Positions 51,501-61,850 of a stretch of 64,000 nt of DNA are shown here, piece after piece. The stretch lies in the NCBI GenBank assembly GCA_034509495.1, contig CM067508.1, positions 27,834,297 to 27,898,296 of the forward strand. The letters are read 5' to 3'. The notes beneath the pieces are model-generated. The model ran no database searches, was not told the DNA's origin, and saw nothing but the letters and a program-made list of their open reading frames with translations. The first letter of the stretch is position 1. Each line of letters opens with the position of its first letter. The stretch comes from Acestrorhynchus altus. Lineage: Eukaryota > Chordata > Actinopteri > Characiformes > Acestrorhynchidae. Both the position numbers and the translations under genes were made by a program.

Positions 51501-52466
51501 TAATGGAACCAAGGTTGTGTCAACAGAGGGATTTCTCCTTCCACGTTCGTAGAAAAGTCCTCTTTGTGGTAAGATCAGAACACAAACCACTGTGCCTGTG
51601 TTAACCAGCATCATGTTGTGAATGATGTGGGGAAAGAGTTCCATCTACCCACCCAGTGAGGGAGAGCAGGCCAATTTCTCCAGCTGCCAATAGCAAGCTG
51701 AAAATGTGCTCTAACACAAACCTGAGCAAATCAATGAACGTTTAACAGTATCTAATGGAGGCTTTACTATCTGGACCACAATCGGAAACTACGGGTTGGA
51801 GTTTGGGGTGGTTTGGCTACTGGAGCCTGAAGCCAAGCATGAGTAAAAAGAAATGGATGTACGGGAGGAGACGGGGTGGAGGAGGGAGCAAAGTGTTTAT
51901 CATGAGGGAGAAGTGAGAGTGGAGGGTACTTATATGGCAGAAGTATATTCAGTTATGTAATAACTCTGGAATACTGTGGATAAAAACTGCTTAAATCATG
52001 AACCAAAGAATATAGCAGCATCCCAAATTTTAAGAAGAGCCAATTTGTCCCATTTCAACCAAAATCAAACCACCTTCGGAGCTGTTGAAGATTGGCGTGC
52101 AGACTGATCGTTACATAGCAACACCTGACAATGAAGAAGCCCAGGCTCCAATCTCTCCAAATTGAAGCTCAAATTACTGTTAAAATTGGATCAAATTGGA
52201 TCAATAATGCACAAAATGTGATTTTCAGCTTGTTCTGGCTACTGCGCTTAGAATTTATCAGTAACCAGAAAGCTGAACAGTGTCTTTGTGTTGAACAGCA
52301 GAACTTAATCTGTAAACAGACTGCTGTGGAGGTGCCAGAGGGCAATGAATGAGTCGCATGTATTTGTGCATTTCGCCAACCCCTGATCTAAAAAAATATA
52401 TATATTATTATTTTCTAGGTCTACTGTGAGACAAACCATTTCTTCCTGCCACCAGGTTAAATATAG

Positions 52467-52559
<93 letters not shown>

Positions 52560-55500
52560 ATCAGAGCGATATTACAAAAACGATATGTTCATGAATCCAT
52601 ACTCACCTTGTTCAGGAGTGCAAGGAGAGTCTGTGAGATATCGGTTTCTGGAGTTGCCCACAACTCTTTAAACAAACGCAGAAGACTGGACAGGAAGCCA
52701 AAGCTAACCTGCAATCAGGCAATGAAGACACAACGTGATCATACACTGCAATCCACACTTTATCCAACTCAATACTTAGAGGTGTACTTTGATCATACCA
52801 AACAGAGCTCATTAAGGTTGGCAAACAGCCTCCAGGAATCAATGTCTTGTAAACAATCTCTCAACTGCAGGTCTGAAAAGGTGGTCAGGAAAACCTGCAA
52901 ACCGACAAAAGACAAATCCTATTTAAACAGTGAAAAAGTGTCTATATCTACTGTTCCATGCGTCCTCCTCTATTAATAACACAACTACAGTGATTCTGTT
53001 GTTGATTTATTTGCTTTGAAAATAATGAGCGGAGGGATTCGGTGCTCTAATGCACTAGCACTATGATCCAAAGATCAAAAGGTAGAATCCCGGCTTGTAA
53101 TCAGCAGCTGGAGTCCGAGAAAGCACAATTGGCTATGTTCTCTCTCAGTGGGTAGATGGTGCTCTCTCCCCACCTCACACCCACAGTGATGCTGGCCGGA
53201 ACAGGCAGCTGTTTGCACTTTCCTCCGGATATGTTCACTGTCCAGCAATAATGCAATGGGCACGGTAAAAAAAAAGAGGCAGTGGCTGACTTGGATTGGA
53301 GGAAGCAGTTGCTTGCGTTCACCCTCCTAGAGTCAGGAGCATCGTATGTGATGAGGGTCCTAATGAGTTTGAATAATTGGCACTTACAATTTTTCTAAAA
53401 AAAAAAAAAAATATATAAGACAACCTACATTTGGAGCAATGCATGTTTTTTTATGATTACAAATCAATAATATGTGCCTATTAATCCAAACTCCATTGAT
53501 TTCTTTCACAGTGAAAAGGAACCAACTCCCTCTTTCACAGATCACAATGATAGAATCTTTCATCTTTGATATTGTGATGGAAAAATGGAAGCACATGGAA
53601 AGCTCCAGTTTTACATGCTGAGACATTTACTCCTATAACTCTTCTGGAGACTGATTAGCAACTTAAGCAAAGACCTTGAATGTGTTTTTGATAAGATTAG
53701 TCATGGTTGGTGTCTTAATCACACTTAACACGACTGCATCTCAGAAATTGAATATAAAGTTCATAACTGTTCATAATTATTTCAAAATTGTAAACAGTCA
53801 TTTAATTTGTTAAATGTAAAGTGAAATATGTGAAAGCCTTGAAGTGATTGTCAAGAAAAGATGAACTTGGAGAGCTTCAGAAGGAGTGGACTGAAGCTGG
53901 GGTCAGTGCATCAAGAGCCACCACCACAGACATCTCCAGGAACGGGGCTGCAGCTGCAGCATTCTTAATGTCAGGCCCCTCCTGAAGCAGATATAGCATC
54001 AGAAGCATCTGACTTTGGCAAAAGACTTTTCCAAGTCTGTGATGGTTTAGGGCTCCATGTCATCTGCTGGTGTTGGTCGACTGTGCTTGATCAAGTCCAG
54101 AGTTGATGCAGGGTCTACTGGGGGATTTTAGAGCATCTGCTGAGATACTGGTTTCCTGCTCACAATCCCAAAATGTCTTAAATATCTAATAAAAAGCTCT
54201 GATAATTTGAAAAACTGGATTTCTGTTTTTCATAAGCCATCAAAGCTGATCAAATGTAAAGCAAAAAAAAAAACAAAAAAAAAACAGTTTAGGATTATAC
54301 CACAGTTCCATCAGTCCAGTCCTTATGACTCCTTCTTATTATTGCCTAATGTGTACCTCTTTCAGCACCATCAGCTGATCTAGGAAGTAAACACACTCGC
54401 TAGTGAAGAGCTCCCAGATTGCCTTTTGTCTCTTGTGTGCTCTGGGGTCCTCCTCAACCCTCAGCTCAGGCTGGCCTTTCAGAAACTCCTCCAGAGTCAA
54501 GTCCTAAGTGGTGAAGGAAAGAAAGTGTAGAATTTCAGGGATGTGAGGTTCTTACGACAGCAACCATATCCCAAAGTGGAACACATGCAACACCTCAAAC
54601 TAAAAAGCTGTAACAATAATGTTTACACAATGTTCAGGGCACTGAACCGAAGACTTCACGCACTAGAACAGCAGAGACAGTCTGTTTGGGAACACCATGC
54701 AAAGTTCACACCATGCATTCTGAACAGTCACTGTGTTGGTAAAGATGCAGGCGTGACCAAACATCGACACTGGTATGTCTTAGAAGGTTTGTGGCAATCA
54801 CATTCCAACCTTCCAACTGGCATACCAGTCTTCTACAGCCTGTCAGCAAAAACATATTTTACAGGTATGTTTTGGCCCTCCAAGGCAAACACTGTAAATA
54901 TGCAAACACACTTAATATGCAACAATGGTTTGATCTTTCTTAGGTTAGATGTAGCATTTTCACTTGGTCATAGGGAGTACTAAAAACCCTTGACCCTTGA
55001 CCTTGGTGTCATAGTATCTGAATATGGAATAAATCAGAGCTATTACTTTCAGTCCACCCTCAGGCACAGCTTGGTAGGGTAGCACCAGAATTATAATATT
55101 CGCCCTAAATGCAACAGGCAGCACAATGCAATGAAGCCAGTACTGGTGTAATATGCTCCATTCTTTTGGTCCCAGTAAGCACCCAAGCTGCCATGTTTGG
55201 ACCAACTGCAGCCGTGTCATAGCCCGACATGTAAATAAACTGTGTCAACAAGTCATGATGACACAAAAGCATGAACGATCCCTCTCTGCTGAAAGGAAAG
55301 CATTTTTCTGATTTATTTCTGATTTCTTAGGGTCTTAACATGAGAAGGTTAATTGAGAATCAAAAATTTTACCCACATATCTAAGACAAAAATGTATGCT
55401 TGAGGCCAGTGAGTCAAGCTGCTTCTCTATCTCCCAGGCCACATTTTCAGGGTCTAAAACCAGTGCCCCTAATAGCACAGTTTCATCAATCCTGTCTATT

Positions 55501-58500
55501 TGACTGGTCCTTATTGTTGCCTAATGTGTTAAAATGCATTTTCACTCCAAAGCTCTTCTTTGTAACTCAAATGTAACTCCCACTGTCTGGATTACAGGTT
55601 CTGATGTCACCATAACCTTACAAACTTATTAACCACAGAAACTGGCCAGATCTGTCCAAAATCACTGACAGCAACGCTGATTTATATGGATAATTACAAA
55701 GAGAATCCAGAACAACTGCTCTAATCTAAAGGTCTACCTGACTCTTCTGGTCTTCTGGAGATCACTGTTGCACCATTATTGTTATTTATTCAAGGGCTCC
55801 TTCTAACACCAGCTCTACAAGAAGTGTGTAAAAGCTAGAGCTTGCACTTGTGTACCTTGTACTGCTGGAAATCTGTGTCTCTCCATTCCTGGATCTGAAG
55901 GGACGCCAAGCATTTGTCAACATCTGCAGAGGTGTGTGTCTTGGCTTTAGTCTGGTGGAAAAGAGTATAGAATTGTAAAACACCATTGTGGTCATGTCTG
56001 CTGTCCCATGACATCATAAAACACACACACACACACACACACACAAAGGTGCATTTATCTAAAAAAAAAACCCACACACCCTTTACAAGGTCTGGAAATT
56101 TCCATATCTTTGTCCTTCATTTTACCTAATGAAGTCCCTACGTGACAGGCATATTACACCCTGTATGTAGTCACATGACAATTTGGGAATTTGTATAATT
56201 GTGACCACACATTCCAAATGGTGGTGTGCTTGATTCGCCCAGATAAACAGCTCCTTTTCAAAGCGTGTTGTTGTTTTTAAAAGGTATGTTTACAACCCAT
56301 TTACAAATTCTAATGATTTCATTTAATGTCATAAAACTTATTTTGACCCAATTTTGAAATTAGAGCTAAAAATAGTTTGTGTGACCTATATGTTACACTG
56401 GGATTTTAACCTTAAAACAGTTCGAGGATACGCCATGTGACCTCTGTCACAATAAGAAAAATGCTTAATGCATAATTTAAATGATTTCCTTATTTTGAAT
56501 AAATGTTCATTCTGTTATTCAGTTCAAAGCATATTTAAGTTAATATAAGCATAAAAAGAATTAATAATTATAAATTCATTAATTTATTAACAGAATTTGT
56601 TAAATATTGAACTCATCCTGGATTTATCTGAAATTTTGTTTTAAGCATTTCAAACAAACATCTGACTGTCCTATTTTAAGCCTACTTAAATGTCATTGTG
56701 TTTACTTGTAGTACAAGCGGCAAGTACCGATACAGCCTTAAGGATGTACTGGATATGACGGGGCGTTTTGAGGGATGTGAAAGTATCTCGGATGAAGACC
56801 CTCAAGACCCTTTATACACTCCCAGCAACAAAGACACGGAGACTAATAAGTCAAGTGGCTCTGATGATCCAGCCAACCATTTCCCTGGAGAAGGAAACCA
56901 TCTGAACCCCCTGAGTGCACATTCAAAGGAAGGAGTGTCACACCTCCACATGATCTTCATAGTCCGCTGGACTACTTCAAACAGTTCATTAAAGCAGAAA
57001 TGCTTCAGTTACTGATGGAACAAACATTTGTATAGTGTACAAAAATCTGAATGCCACAGGAAAGTTAACACCACTGGTAAAGAACTGGAAATATTGATCG
57101 GACTTTACTTGCACGTGCATCTTTGCCAAAATGTCTGGAAATGGTGCATCCTGGGAAAATGACACAAGGTGTCCCATGGTGACAAAGAATGTCACGCAAC
57201 CATTTTCAGAACTTGCTGTCATGTCTACATTTCACAGACAACACGGATTTGCCAAATAGGCAAGAAGAGGATAAGTGCTGGATGATCCGTCCATGGCTTG
57301 ATATATTCTGCAAACAGTACCTAGAGATCACCCCTTCAGAGGGACACACAGCCCAAGAAGGCAGTATGTGAAAGGCATCAGGAATCCTCTGTGATTTTCA
57401 GGTTTATCAATGTGGCACTAGGAAGAAAACCTTACTTAGCATGGGAAGTGATGTGATCAAGCTGTGTATTTCTTTACATTTGACCACTGGTCTTCGAGTC
57501 TTTTCAGATCTACTTTGTTGGAACACTTTGAAGCAATCGCTTGGCTGGTTGTCACCTCGAAGATGAGAAAAGTCTTGCCAAGAGAAGCAGAGGATCCTCT
57601 GACGCCAGGGTAGAAAACGAGGAAAGCATTACTATTGTCAAGTGGTATGACAACAAACCTGTTACCTTGATCTCCTCCTATTTTGCAAATCAGCCTCAAG
57701 ACAAAACACAACATTGGAGCAAATCAGACAAAGCATTCGTGGAGGTCAACAGGCCACACATCGTGAAGGAGTACAATGCATTCACGGGGGGAATACATCT
57801 CCTTGATGCCGGCATCGCAAGGTACAAGTATCACGTGACGCCACAGAGATGGTACCTCTACCTTTTCTGGCAAACTAACATGGTAGGCATTGAAAAATCT
57901 ACTGCTGTGAAGCAGACGTTGCTACTAGCCTGATTCTTGTGCAGTCACAAAGGGGACGCCCTTCACTTAATGCCACATCACCATAACCACCACCCAATGG
58001 ATCTGTGTTCTTATGGGTTAAATATAATCTTTTGTGCAACAAAGCACAAAAACCCGCCAATATGTTAAATAGCTGAGAAGACCCTTAGGACAGAATAGGT
58101 TCAAGCCTAAAAAGTAGGAATTTCACCAGTTCACCCACTTCAGAAATCATAAATTAGCTTGAACATCTCCAGCTGAGAAATGACATGCAATACAAAAGGT
58201 AATTTAATTAACAAGGGACAATGCATAACATTCAGGATCACCAACCTTGAATTACAATTCACTTTTACCAAATTCGTTTTCTTTAATGGTGAGCTGAAAG
58301 TGCAGTCTGCAGTGCACAGATGTGTTGTGTGAGCAGGTGAAAGCAGAGAACTGAATTCTTAAGAGGGGCAAGGACAATCTTGTGCTTGCTAGATAAGACA
58401 CTGTCAATAAGAGGTCAGCATGACCAAACGGCAACTTCAACATTGAGTGTAAAAGCATTCAACAATGCAAAGTGAACAGTAGGACTAGGGCTGCACAATA

Positions 58501-61500
58501 TATCGTTTTTAGCATCATCACTGCAATGTAGAAATGTGCACTGGTCACAACACATGATTTACAAGATAACAAGACAAATTATATAATTGAGGACATGCTA
58601 CATCTTTTAGGATACATTTTTTTTTGTAATACTGCAATATATGTCACAAAACAACAAAATATATCAGTGTAAGTTTTTACAATAAGTAGGATAATAGTAG
58701 ATGTCTGATTTGATCCAGAGCACATTTTAAATGATCAGGGGTTGGATTCACTAAAGTGTTTTTCTGATATTCTCAAAAACACATGTACACTCATTGACCA
58801 AAAACGTGCACCAAATGCTTCCCTCAGTCCAATTATTTCCTTTCAAGGCTGTCAACTGGGCAAAACCTCTTTCACTGCTTTGTCGAGGCATCTCTCAGAT
58901 GTACACTACCCAAAAGCAGCATCCGAGAGCCTGGATGCAACAGAAACCTAACGGACCTCATCAGACCACACCTGTAAACGTTTACATCTGTAAACATATC
59001 TGTTTTGCAGCTATTCATATCCGGGTGCATTTTTGGGTTAACGAGTGTGCTTAAGGTTAAAACGGGAGCATGTCTTCTCAAAATTGGCTATATTATTTCT
59101 GAATACACAAATAACAGATTTGATTAATTCACATAGATACACATCACTGAACCAATCAGATCAGACTGCAGACAATGAACCACTAATGGATCAGTGACAC
59201 TGAAGCCTGTATGCCCAATACTATGTTCACTATTGTCCCTGTATAGTCTTTTTCTTTTTCTTTTCTTTACTATATGTCTTAAATGAAGTAGTTTAGTGGA
59301 GTCCTTGGTGATGACACTATAAAAAACACGTCTGGTTTGGTGTTCTTTAACTATGCAGGCCTGTGTAACAGTGTTTACCTCTCTCACATGTGCTGTTTGC
59401 CTGCTGTGTGTTTTATGAAGGGTGACAGAAAGTGAAGAAAAAGAGGACATGCAAATCTGCTTTAGCTCTAAGTGGGTCAGTGAACAATGTGCACTGGACC
59501 TCAGCTGAGCAGGCCAAAGTATTGGCAGGGTTTTTCCAAGAATGCAGGCAACACAGTCACACTTTAAGCCTAAAACGTGTGCTTTTCACCTACCGTACTA
59601 CGCCTCGAAAACGGCCACTTGGACTTCTTAGTATCTGTACAGTAGAGCAGGTAAAACAGAAATAAGTGTGTTTGAAGAAAATGCTATTACACATAGGAAT
59701 CTGCTTATAACATGTTTACAGTGTCATGCAAAAGTTTGGGCACCCCCAGCCAACTGTTCCTGTGAATAGCTAAATGACTCAAATTAATCTGATGAGGCAT
59801 AAAGTTAAAGGCAAAGCAGTTCTTCAATATTTTAAGCAAGCCTGCATGCAACCACTGGCTGCACCACAAGCCCAAACAGTTGGAAAGGTCCTCTTTTCAT
59901 AAATTTTTTCCACACACATTTTTTCCCCAAACAAACCTCTACTATGCTGCCATAGAGTTCTAATTTAACTAAGACCACAGGAGTTGTTTTGAGTCGTGCT
60001 TGTTCAGCTGTTCCCTTGAAAGCCCCTATAAACTGGTTTTGAATGGGCTTAAGTGAGCAAGTTTTTCTCTGCCAGTTCACAGTAAATTTATCAAAAACAT
60101 TAGATAAGAGAATGATGAAAATGAGAACACATGAGCTTAAAAACAAAGGAAATGTGGTGATGCAGGAATTTTTGTTTTTGTTTTTACAAAATATCAGCCT
60201 GACCTCCACTGTTAACGGTCGTTTCATAATTACAGTAGACACTGATGAAACAGCTAAATGAAAACCCTTCGTCAACTTCTTTTTGCCTGATCCTGCTTTG
60301 TGGGCATTCATTCTCTTCATTGTCAGAATTCTAGGCAGTTAATTAGAGCCAAAACCCAAAGGTGGTTACTGAGTCAGACGAAGAGTCAGAACATTTAAGA
60401 AATTGTTTTAAATAAAATTTGCATTAAATAAAATCTGGACTATCCTAGCTTTTCTTTGCAATAACCAGGTAATTTACGTCTGAGGCCTTGATAAATTAAC
60501 TGAGAGCTCAAATATACCTTGGAGAAAAGTATTGGGACACCTGTTCAGTCACTGTTTCCTCTGAAAGCAAAGGTATTTAAAAAGTTTATCCTTTGATTTT
60601 GTTAGCGTAAGTGTCTCCTTTTCCTGGCCAGGAAAAATGTTCTACTAGATATGGAGCATCGCTGTGAGCATTTGGTTGCATTCAGTACCAAGAAAATTGT
60701 ACATCTATAATGCTGACATAAAATTGTACCAAAAAAAAAAAAAAAAAAAAAAAAAATGTTAAATTGTTGAAAATCTTTCTTTTTATTTTTACACCTGTTT
60801 GAGGTTGTCTTCTACTCACTCAGCTCTTCAAAGTAACAGATTTAACCAGCAGTGCCCAAACCACTGGTCACGATACATGTTAGTATCTGTATACCTTATT
60901 ACAATAAAAAACTAAAGACAGATGTGATAATATTCAAACAGGTATACCATGTTATTAAAAACACACAATTCTATTTCAAAGAATCTTTTAAATACAGGGA
61001 CCATGAAACTGAAACACCTGGTTTTAGACCACAATAATTTATTAGTATGGTGTACTAGGGCCTCCGTTGGCGGCCAAAACAGCGTCAATTAGTCTTGGGA
61101 ATGACATTTTTTGGATACAATCCGTGTTAGCACCCGAACATCCCTTTCAGACAGCTTCCTCTTGCGTCCACAGTTAATCCTGTTGGTTGTGGTTGGTCCT
61201 TCTTGGTGGTGCTGACATTACCCTGGAAACCGTGGCTCTTGATACATCACAAAGACTTGCTGTCTTGGTCACAGATGTGTCAGCAAGACGTGCACCAACA
61301 ATTTGTCCTCTTTTGAACTCTGGTATGTCACCATAATAATGTGTGCATTGCAATATTTTGAGCAAAACTGTGCCCTTACCTGCTAATTGAACCTTCACAC
61401 TCTGCTCTTACTGGTGCAACGTGCAATTAATGAAGATTGGCCACCAGGCTGCTCCAATTTAGCCAGGAAAATGACAGGTGTTTCAGTTTCTTTGTCTAAC

Positions 61501-61850
61501 CCTTGTAGGTCCCTGCATTTCGAGACTTTTGAAAAGAAAATGACTTAAATGTGATATGATAATATAATATCATGATAATATAATATCATGATAATATTGT
61601 ACACTGTGGTTAAATTCATCACAATTCTAGCTATCTTACATTATATTAACACATGCCTAACCACAATACTGGAATAAACAGCAAATGTGTGCACTTGACT
61701 GAATAATCATGCCTATTATGACATGACTAACCTGAATATGTGGATCGGTTTAAAAGGTCTGCAGCACCGTTGGAAACAAAGAGATCACCGGGGGAAACAT
61801 CCAATCCAGGAAGAGTCACAACCACAGAGCTACGCCTCCTCTCCTGTAAC
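42462..61850 (-). CDS. plekhg7: PLEKHG7, RhoGEF with DH and PH domains, 14 exons, 5' end missing
   Basis: Fourteen minus-strand exons join in phase into 512 codons plus TAA; the first exon starts one base before a codon boundary, so the N-terminus is upstream. Order: a conserved RRRSSVVV..LPGL motif exon; a basic KKSKWPFSRRS exon; the DH domain from KAIWELFTSECVYFLDQLMV through QCRRLQLKDLLVVPLQRFTRYPLLLKNI and DLEGKVKWLDNYQR; then a PH domain with LLYEGKLVL, EVYLFLFDEFLLITK, CSFTVLDQPISLDRL and the C-terminal helix AWLLEIEEAV holding the near-invariant Trp. These match human PLEKHG7. Family knowledge: Dbl-type GEFs catalyse GDP release from Rho GTPases, and the PH domain helps membrane targeting; the exact GTPase is not known to me. 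The gene converges with EEA1, as I recall for the mammalian pair. Confidence 0.93.
42573..43724 (-). other. PLEKHG7 last intron
   Basis: 1.15 kb. No exon and no repeat that I can classify. Confidence 0.5.
43725..43822 (-). CDS. plekhg7: PLEKHG7 PH exon
   Basis: 98 nt, SGLHHSFILMHQNRYQQCIG and VFVLQAQTESAK. Acceptor ttctgtag, donor gtaagg. Confidence 0.94.
43933..44089 (-). CDS. plekhg7: PLEKHG7 PH exon
   Basis: 157 nt, QKSGGVEAHPLRPAAGQELE and CSFTVLDQPISLDRLQLRNI. Acceptor ctgtgcag, donor gttaac. Confidence 0.94.
44413..44492 (-). CDS. plekhg7: PLEKHG7 PH exon
   Basis: 80 nt, ENAKLHEVYLFLFDEFLLIT then KIKRSKK. The VYLFLFDDxLLxT signature is typical of RhoGEF PH domains. Donor gtatgc. Confidence 0.94.
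44743..44830 (-). CDS. plekhg7: PLEKHG7 PH exon
   Basis: 88 nt, SLKHLLKAVTLENLVANRVL then LYEGKLVLT. First strands of the PH domain. Donor gtgagc. Confidence 0.9.
45030..45290. repeat. Non-autonomous DNA-transposon-like repeat
   Basis: In the 44831-46217 intron. Contains ctccactcgactcc, ttttccattaggcaaatttggtatctggtgccta and gaacctttttagtaccc, recognised as pieces of a common fish repeat. No coding content. The remaining intron has nothing recognisable. Confidence 0.4.
46218..46333 (-). CDS. plekhg7: PLEKHG7 DH-PH linker exon
   Basis: 116 nt, DLEGKVKWLDNYQRVKQLKE then LVWLPVWEIDKKTHVPE. The acceptor is the end of a (TG)n tract. The donor is a weak gttcac. Confidence 0.93.
46335..46357 (-). 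repeat. (CA)n tract forming a splice acceptor
   Basis: On the minus strand this reads (TG)n then tag, directly before the exon at 46218-46333. Confidence 0.85.
47176..47703 (+). mobile_element. Internally deleted Tc1/mariner-type element, copy A
   Basis: TA at 47174-47175 and 47704-47705 flank caggggttggagaatgaaac and its inverted copy ending tcattgtccaacccctg. Of the transposase only the N-terminal DNA-binding part remains (EFKREIVGARLAGASVTKTA then SRATVSRVM). The catalytic domain is deleted. Located in a PLEKHG7 intron. Confidence 0.8.
47708..47771. repeat. (TTA)n microsatellite
   Basis: Imperfect run of ttatta units directly after transposon copy A. Confidence 0.9.
48671..48845 (-). CDS. 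plekhg7: PLEKHG7 DH exon with core PLQRFTRYPLLL motif
   Basis: 175 nt, WCERKEQCRRLQLKDLLVVP and LQRFTRYPLLLKNIERR. This is the most conserved DH block (QRxxRYxLLL), which contacts the GTPase. Acceptor tttccag, donor gtaagt. Confidence 0.96.
49085..50165 (+). pseudogene. Tc1-like transposon relic
   Basis: Starts with the Tc1-type end catggtgcttgaaagtttgtg after a TA. The frame is open only in pieces: DNA-binding part 49350-49470 (EISEELRRKTHQAGNGYKTI-like), a decayed VKHGG region near 49700, and QDNDPKHTSHSTKNKK at about 49861-49910 with the second catalytic Asp. The right end is degenerate. In a PLEKHG7 intron (48846-51024). Confidence 0.7.
51025..51138 (-). CDS. plekhg7: PLEKHG7 DH exon
   Basis: 114 nt, AFGESICHCLQKYCLNYTTA then LKTREDFSSYVK. 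Acceptor ttttgcag, donor gtacac. Confidence 0.92.
51310..51395 (+). repeat. SINE fragment, 3' part
   Basis: The stretch gtcttcaccatcctagagtcgggagcatcacgtgtgatgggggttc aligns with cgttcaccctcctagagtcaggagcatcgtatgtgatgagggtcc at 53318-53362. Confidence 0.55.
52469..52553. repeat. (AT)n microsatellite
   Basis: About 85 nt of uninterrupted ta units. Confidence 0.95.
52607..52708 (-). CDS. plekhg7: PLEKHG7 DH exon
   Basis: 102 nt, VSFGFLSSLLRLFKELWATP and on to LLALLNK. Acceptor attgcag, donor gtgagt. Confidence 0.9.
52799..52894 (-). CDS. plekhg7: PLEKHG7 DH exon
   Basis: 96 nt, VFLTTFSDLQLRDCLQDIDS then WRLFANLNELCL. Acceptor ggtttgcag, donor gtatga. Confidence 0.9.
53030..53375 (+). repeat. 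tRNA-derived SINE, longest copy in window
   Basis: A tRNA-like head (ggtgctctaatgcactagcac, then B-box-like ggtagaatccc at 53081-53091) is followed by a body that recurs in pieces at 13595-13690 and 51310-51395. In the PLEKHG7 intron 52895-54356. Confidence 0.6.
53728..54250. mobile_element. Tc1/mariner-type relic, same family as 7818-8600
   Basis: Shares gagtggactgaagctgg, gtgcatcaagagcc, agacatctccaggaa, ctgcagcattcttaa and ccctcctgaag with the copy at 8240-8350. It starts with an actgcatctcagaaattgaatat end. No open frame of interest. Confidence 0.55.
54357..54503 (-). CDS. plekhg7: PLEKHG7 exon, start of DH domain
   Basis: 147 nt, DLTLEEFLKGQPELRVEEDP and AIWELFTSECVYFLDQLMVL. The IWELxxSExxYxxDL pattern is the first conserved block of DH domains. 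Donor gtacac. Confidence 0.92.
54990..55205 (-). pseudogene. LINE reverse-transcriptase C-terminal fragment
   Basis: The minus strand encodes HCIVLPVAFRANIIILVLPY preceded in another frame by ITPVLASLH. It resembles the APVLxSLHWLPVxFRIxFKILLL block near the end of fish non-LTR reverse transcriptases. Frameshifted and truncated. In the PLEKHG7 intron 54504-55855. Confidence 0.5.
55856..55951 (-). CDS. plekhg7: PLEKHG7 exon before DH domain
   Basis: 96 nt, TKAKTHTSADVDKCLASLQI then QEWRDTDFQQYK. Acceptor ttccaccag, donor gtacac. Confidence 0.88.
56698..57935 (+). pseudogene. piggyBac-type transposase relic (DDE_Tnp_1_7)
   Basis: Three plus-strand blocks in different frames: an acidic N-terminal part (56698-57015); SRNHFQNLLSCLHFTDNTDL then CWMIRPWLDIF (57189-57330); and SITIVKWYDNKPVTLISSYF, YNAFTGGIHLLDAGIARYKY and QRWYLYLFWQ (57625-57880). 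These are the ordered hallmarks of piggyBac transposases. The GGVD catalytic Asp is His here (codon 57796-57798), and frameshifts separate the blocks. Inactive, inserted antisense to PLEKHG7. Confidence 0.85.
58485..58690. repeat. Non-autonomous repeat (gggctgcacaatatatcg family)
   Basis: Begins actagggctgcacaatatatcgtttttagc, the end of an abundant fish repeat. Has an interior oligo-T and ends near aaaatatatcagtgtaag. Non-coding. Confidence 0.5.
59594..59634 (-). CDS. plekhg7: PLEKHG7 short basic exon
   Basis: 41 nt, completes an Asp codon and encodes TKKSKWPFSRRST. Acceptor tgtacag, donor gtaggt. Phase fits both neighbours. Confidence 0.8.
59720..60345. mobile_element. DNA-transposon relic (gtttgggcacc family)
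   Basis: The left end cagtgtcatgcaaaagtttgggcaccccc is typical of Tc1-type fish repeats. No transposase motif can be read in the rest. Confidence 0.45.
60510..60690. repeat. Non-autonomous DNA-transposon relic, other half of 9520-9850 family
   Basis: Contains aaaagtattgggacacctgttcagtcactgtttcctctgaaa and atggagcatcgctgtgagcatttggttgcattcag. Non-coding. Confidence 0.45.
60995..61505 (-). mobile_element. Internally deleted Tc1/mariner-type element, copy B
   Basis: TA at 60993-60994 and 61506-61507 flank the element. On the minus strand it encodes DIPEFKRGQIVGARLADTSV and SRATVSRVMSAPPRRTN. The sequence after the DNA-binding part matches copy A (47176-47703) up to the same 3' end, so both carry the same deletion of the catalytic domain. 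Confidence 0.8.
61732..61850 (-). CDS. plekhg7: PLEKHG7 exon with SSVVVTLPGL motif
   Basis: 119 nt, LQERRRSSVVVTLPGLDVSP then GDLFVSNGAADLL. Acceptor cccggcag, donor gttagt. Most upstream exon found. It begins with the last base of a codon. Confidence 0.85.

Larger units (their letters stand above)
51139..52606 (-). other. PLEKHG7 intron with SINE fragment and (AT)n
   Basis: 1.5 kb. Holds the SINE piece at 51310-51395 and the microsatellite at 52469-52553. The rest is unassigned. Confidence 0.55.
55952..59593 (-). other. PLEKHG7 intron with piggyBac relic
   Basis: 3.6 kb. Contains a (CA)n tract at about 56018-56045, the piggyBac relic at 56698-57935 and a repeat at 58485-58690. 58.7-59.5 kb is unassigned. 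Confidence 0.65.
59635..61731 (-). other. PLEKHG7 intron with DNA-transposon relics
   Basis: 2.1 kb. Holds the relics at 59720-60345, 60510-60690 and 60995-61505 and an oligo-A run at 60730-60756. Nothing else recognised. Confidence 0.6.

Noticed and set aside
54543..54983. 146-codon plus-strand open frame in a PLEKHG7 intron
   Set aside because: No domain or family recognised. It is antisense to the gene and partly overlaps the LINE fragment region.
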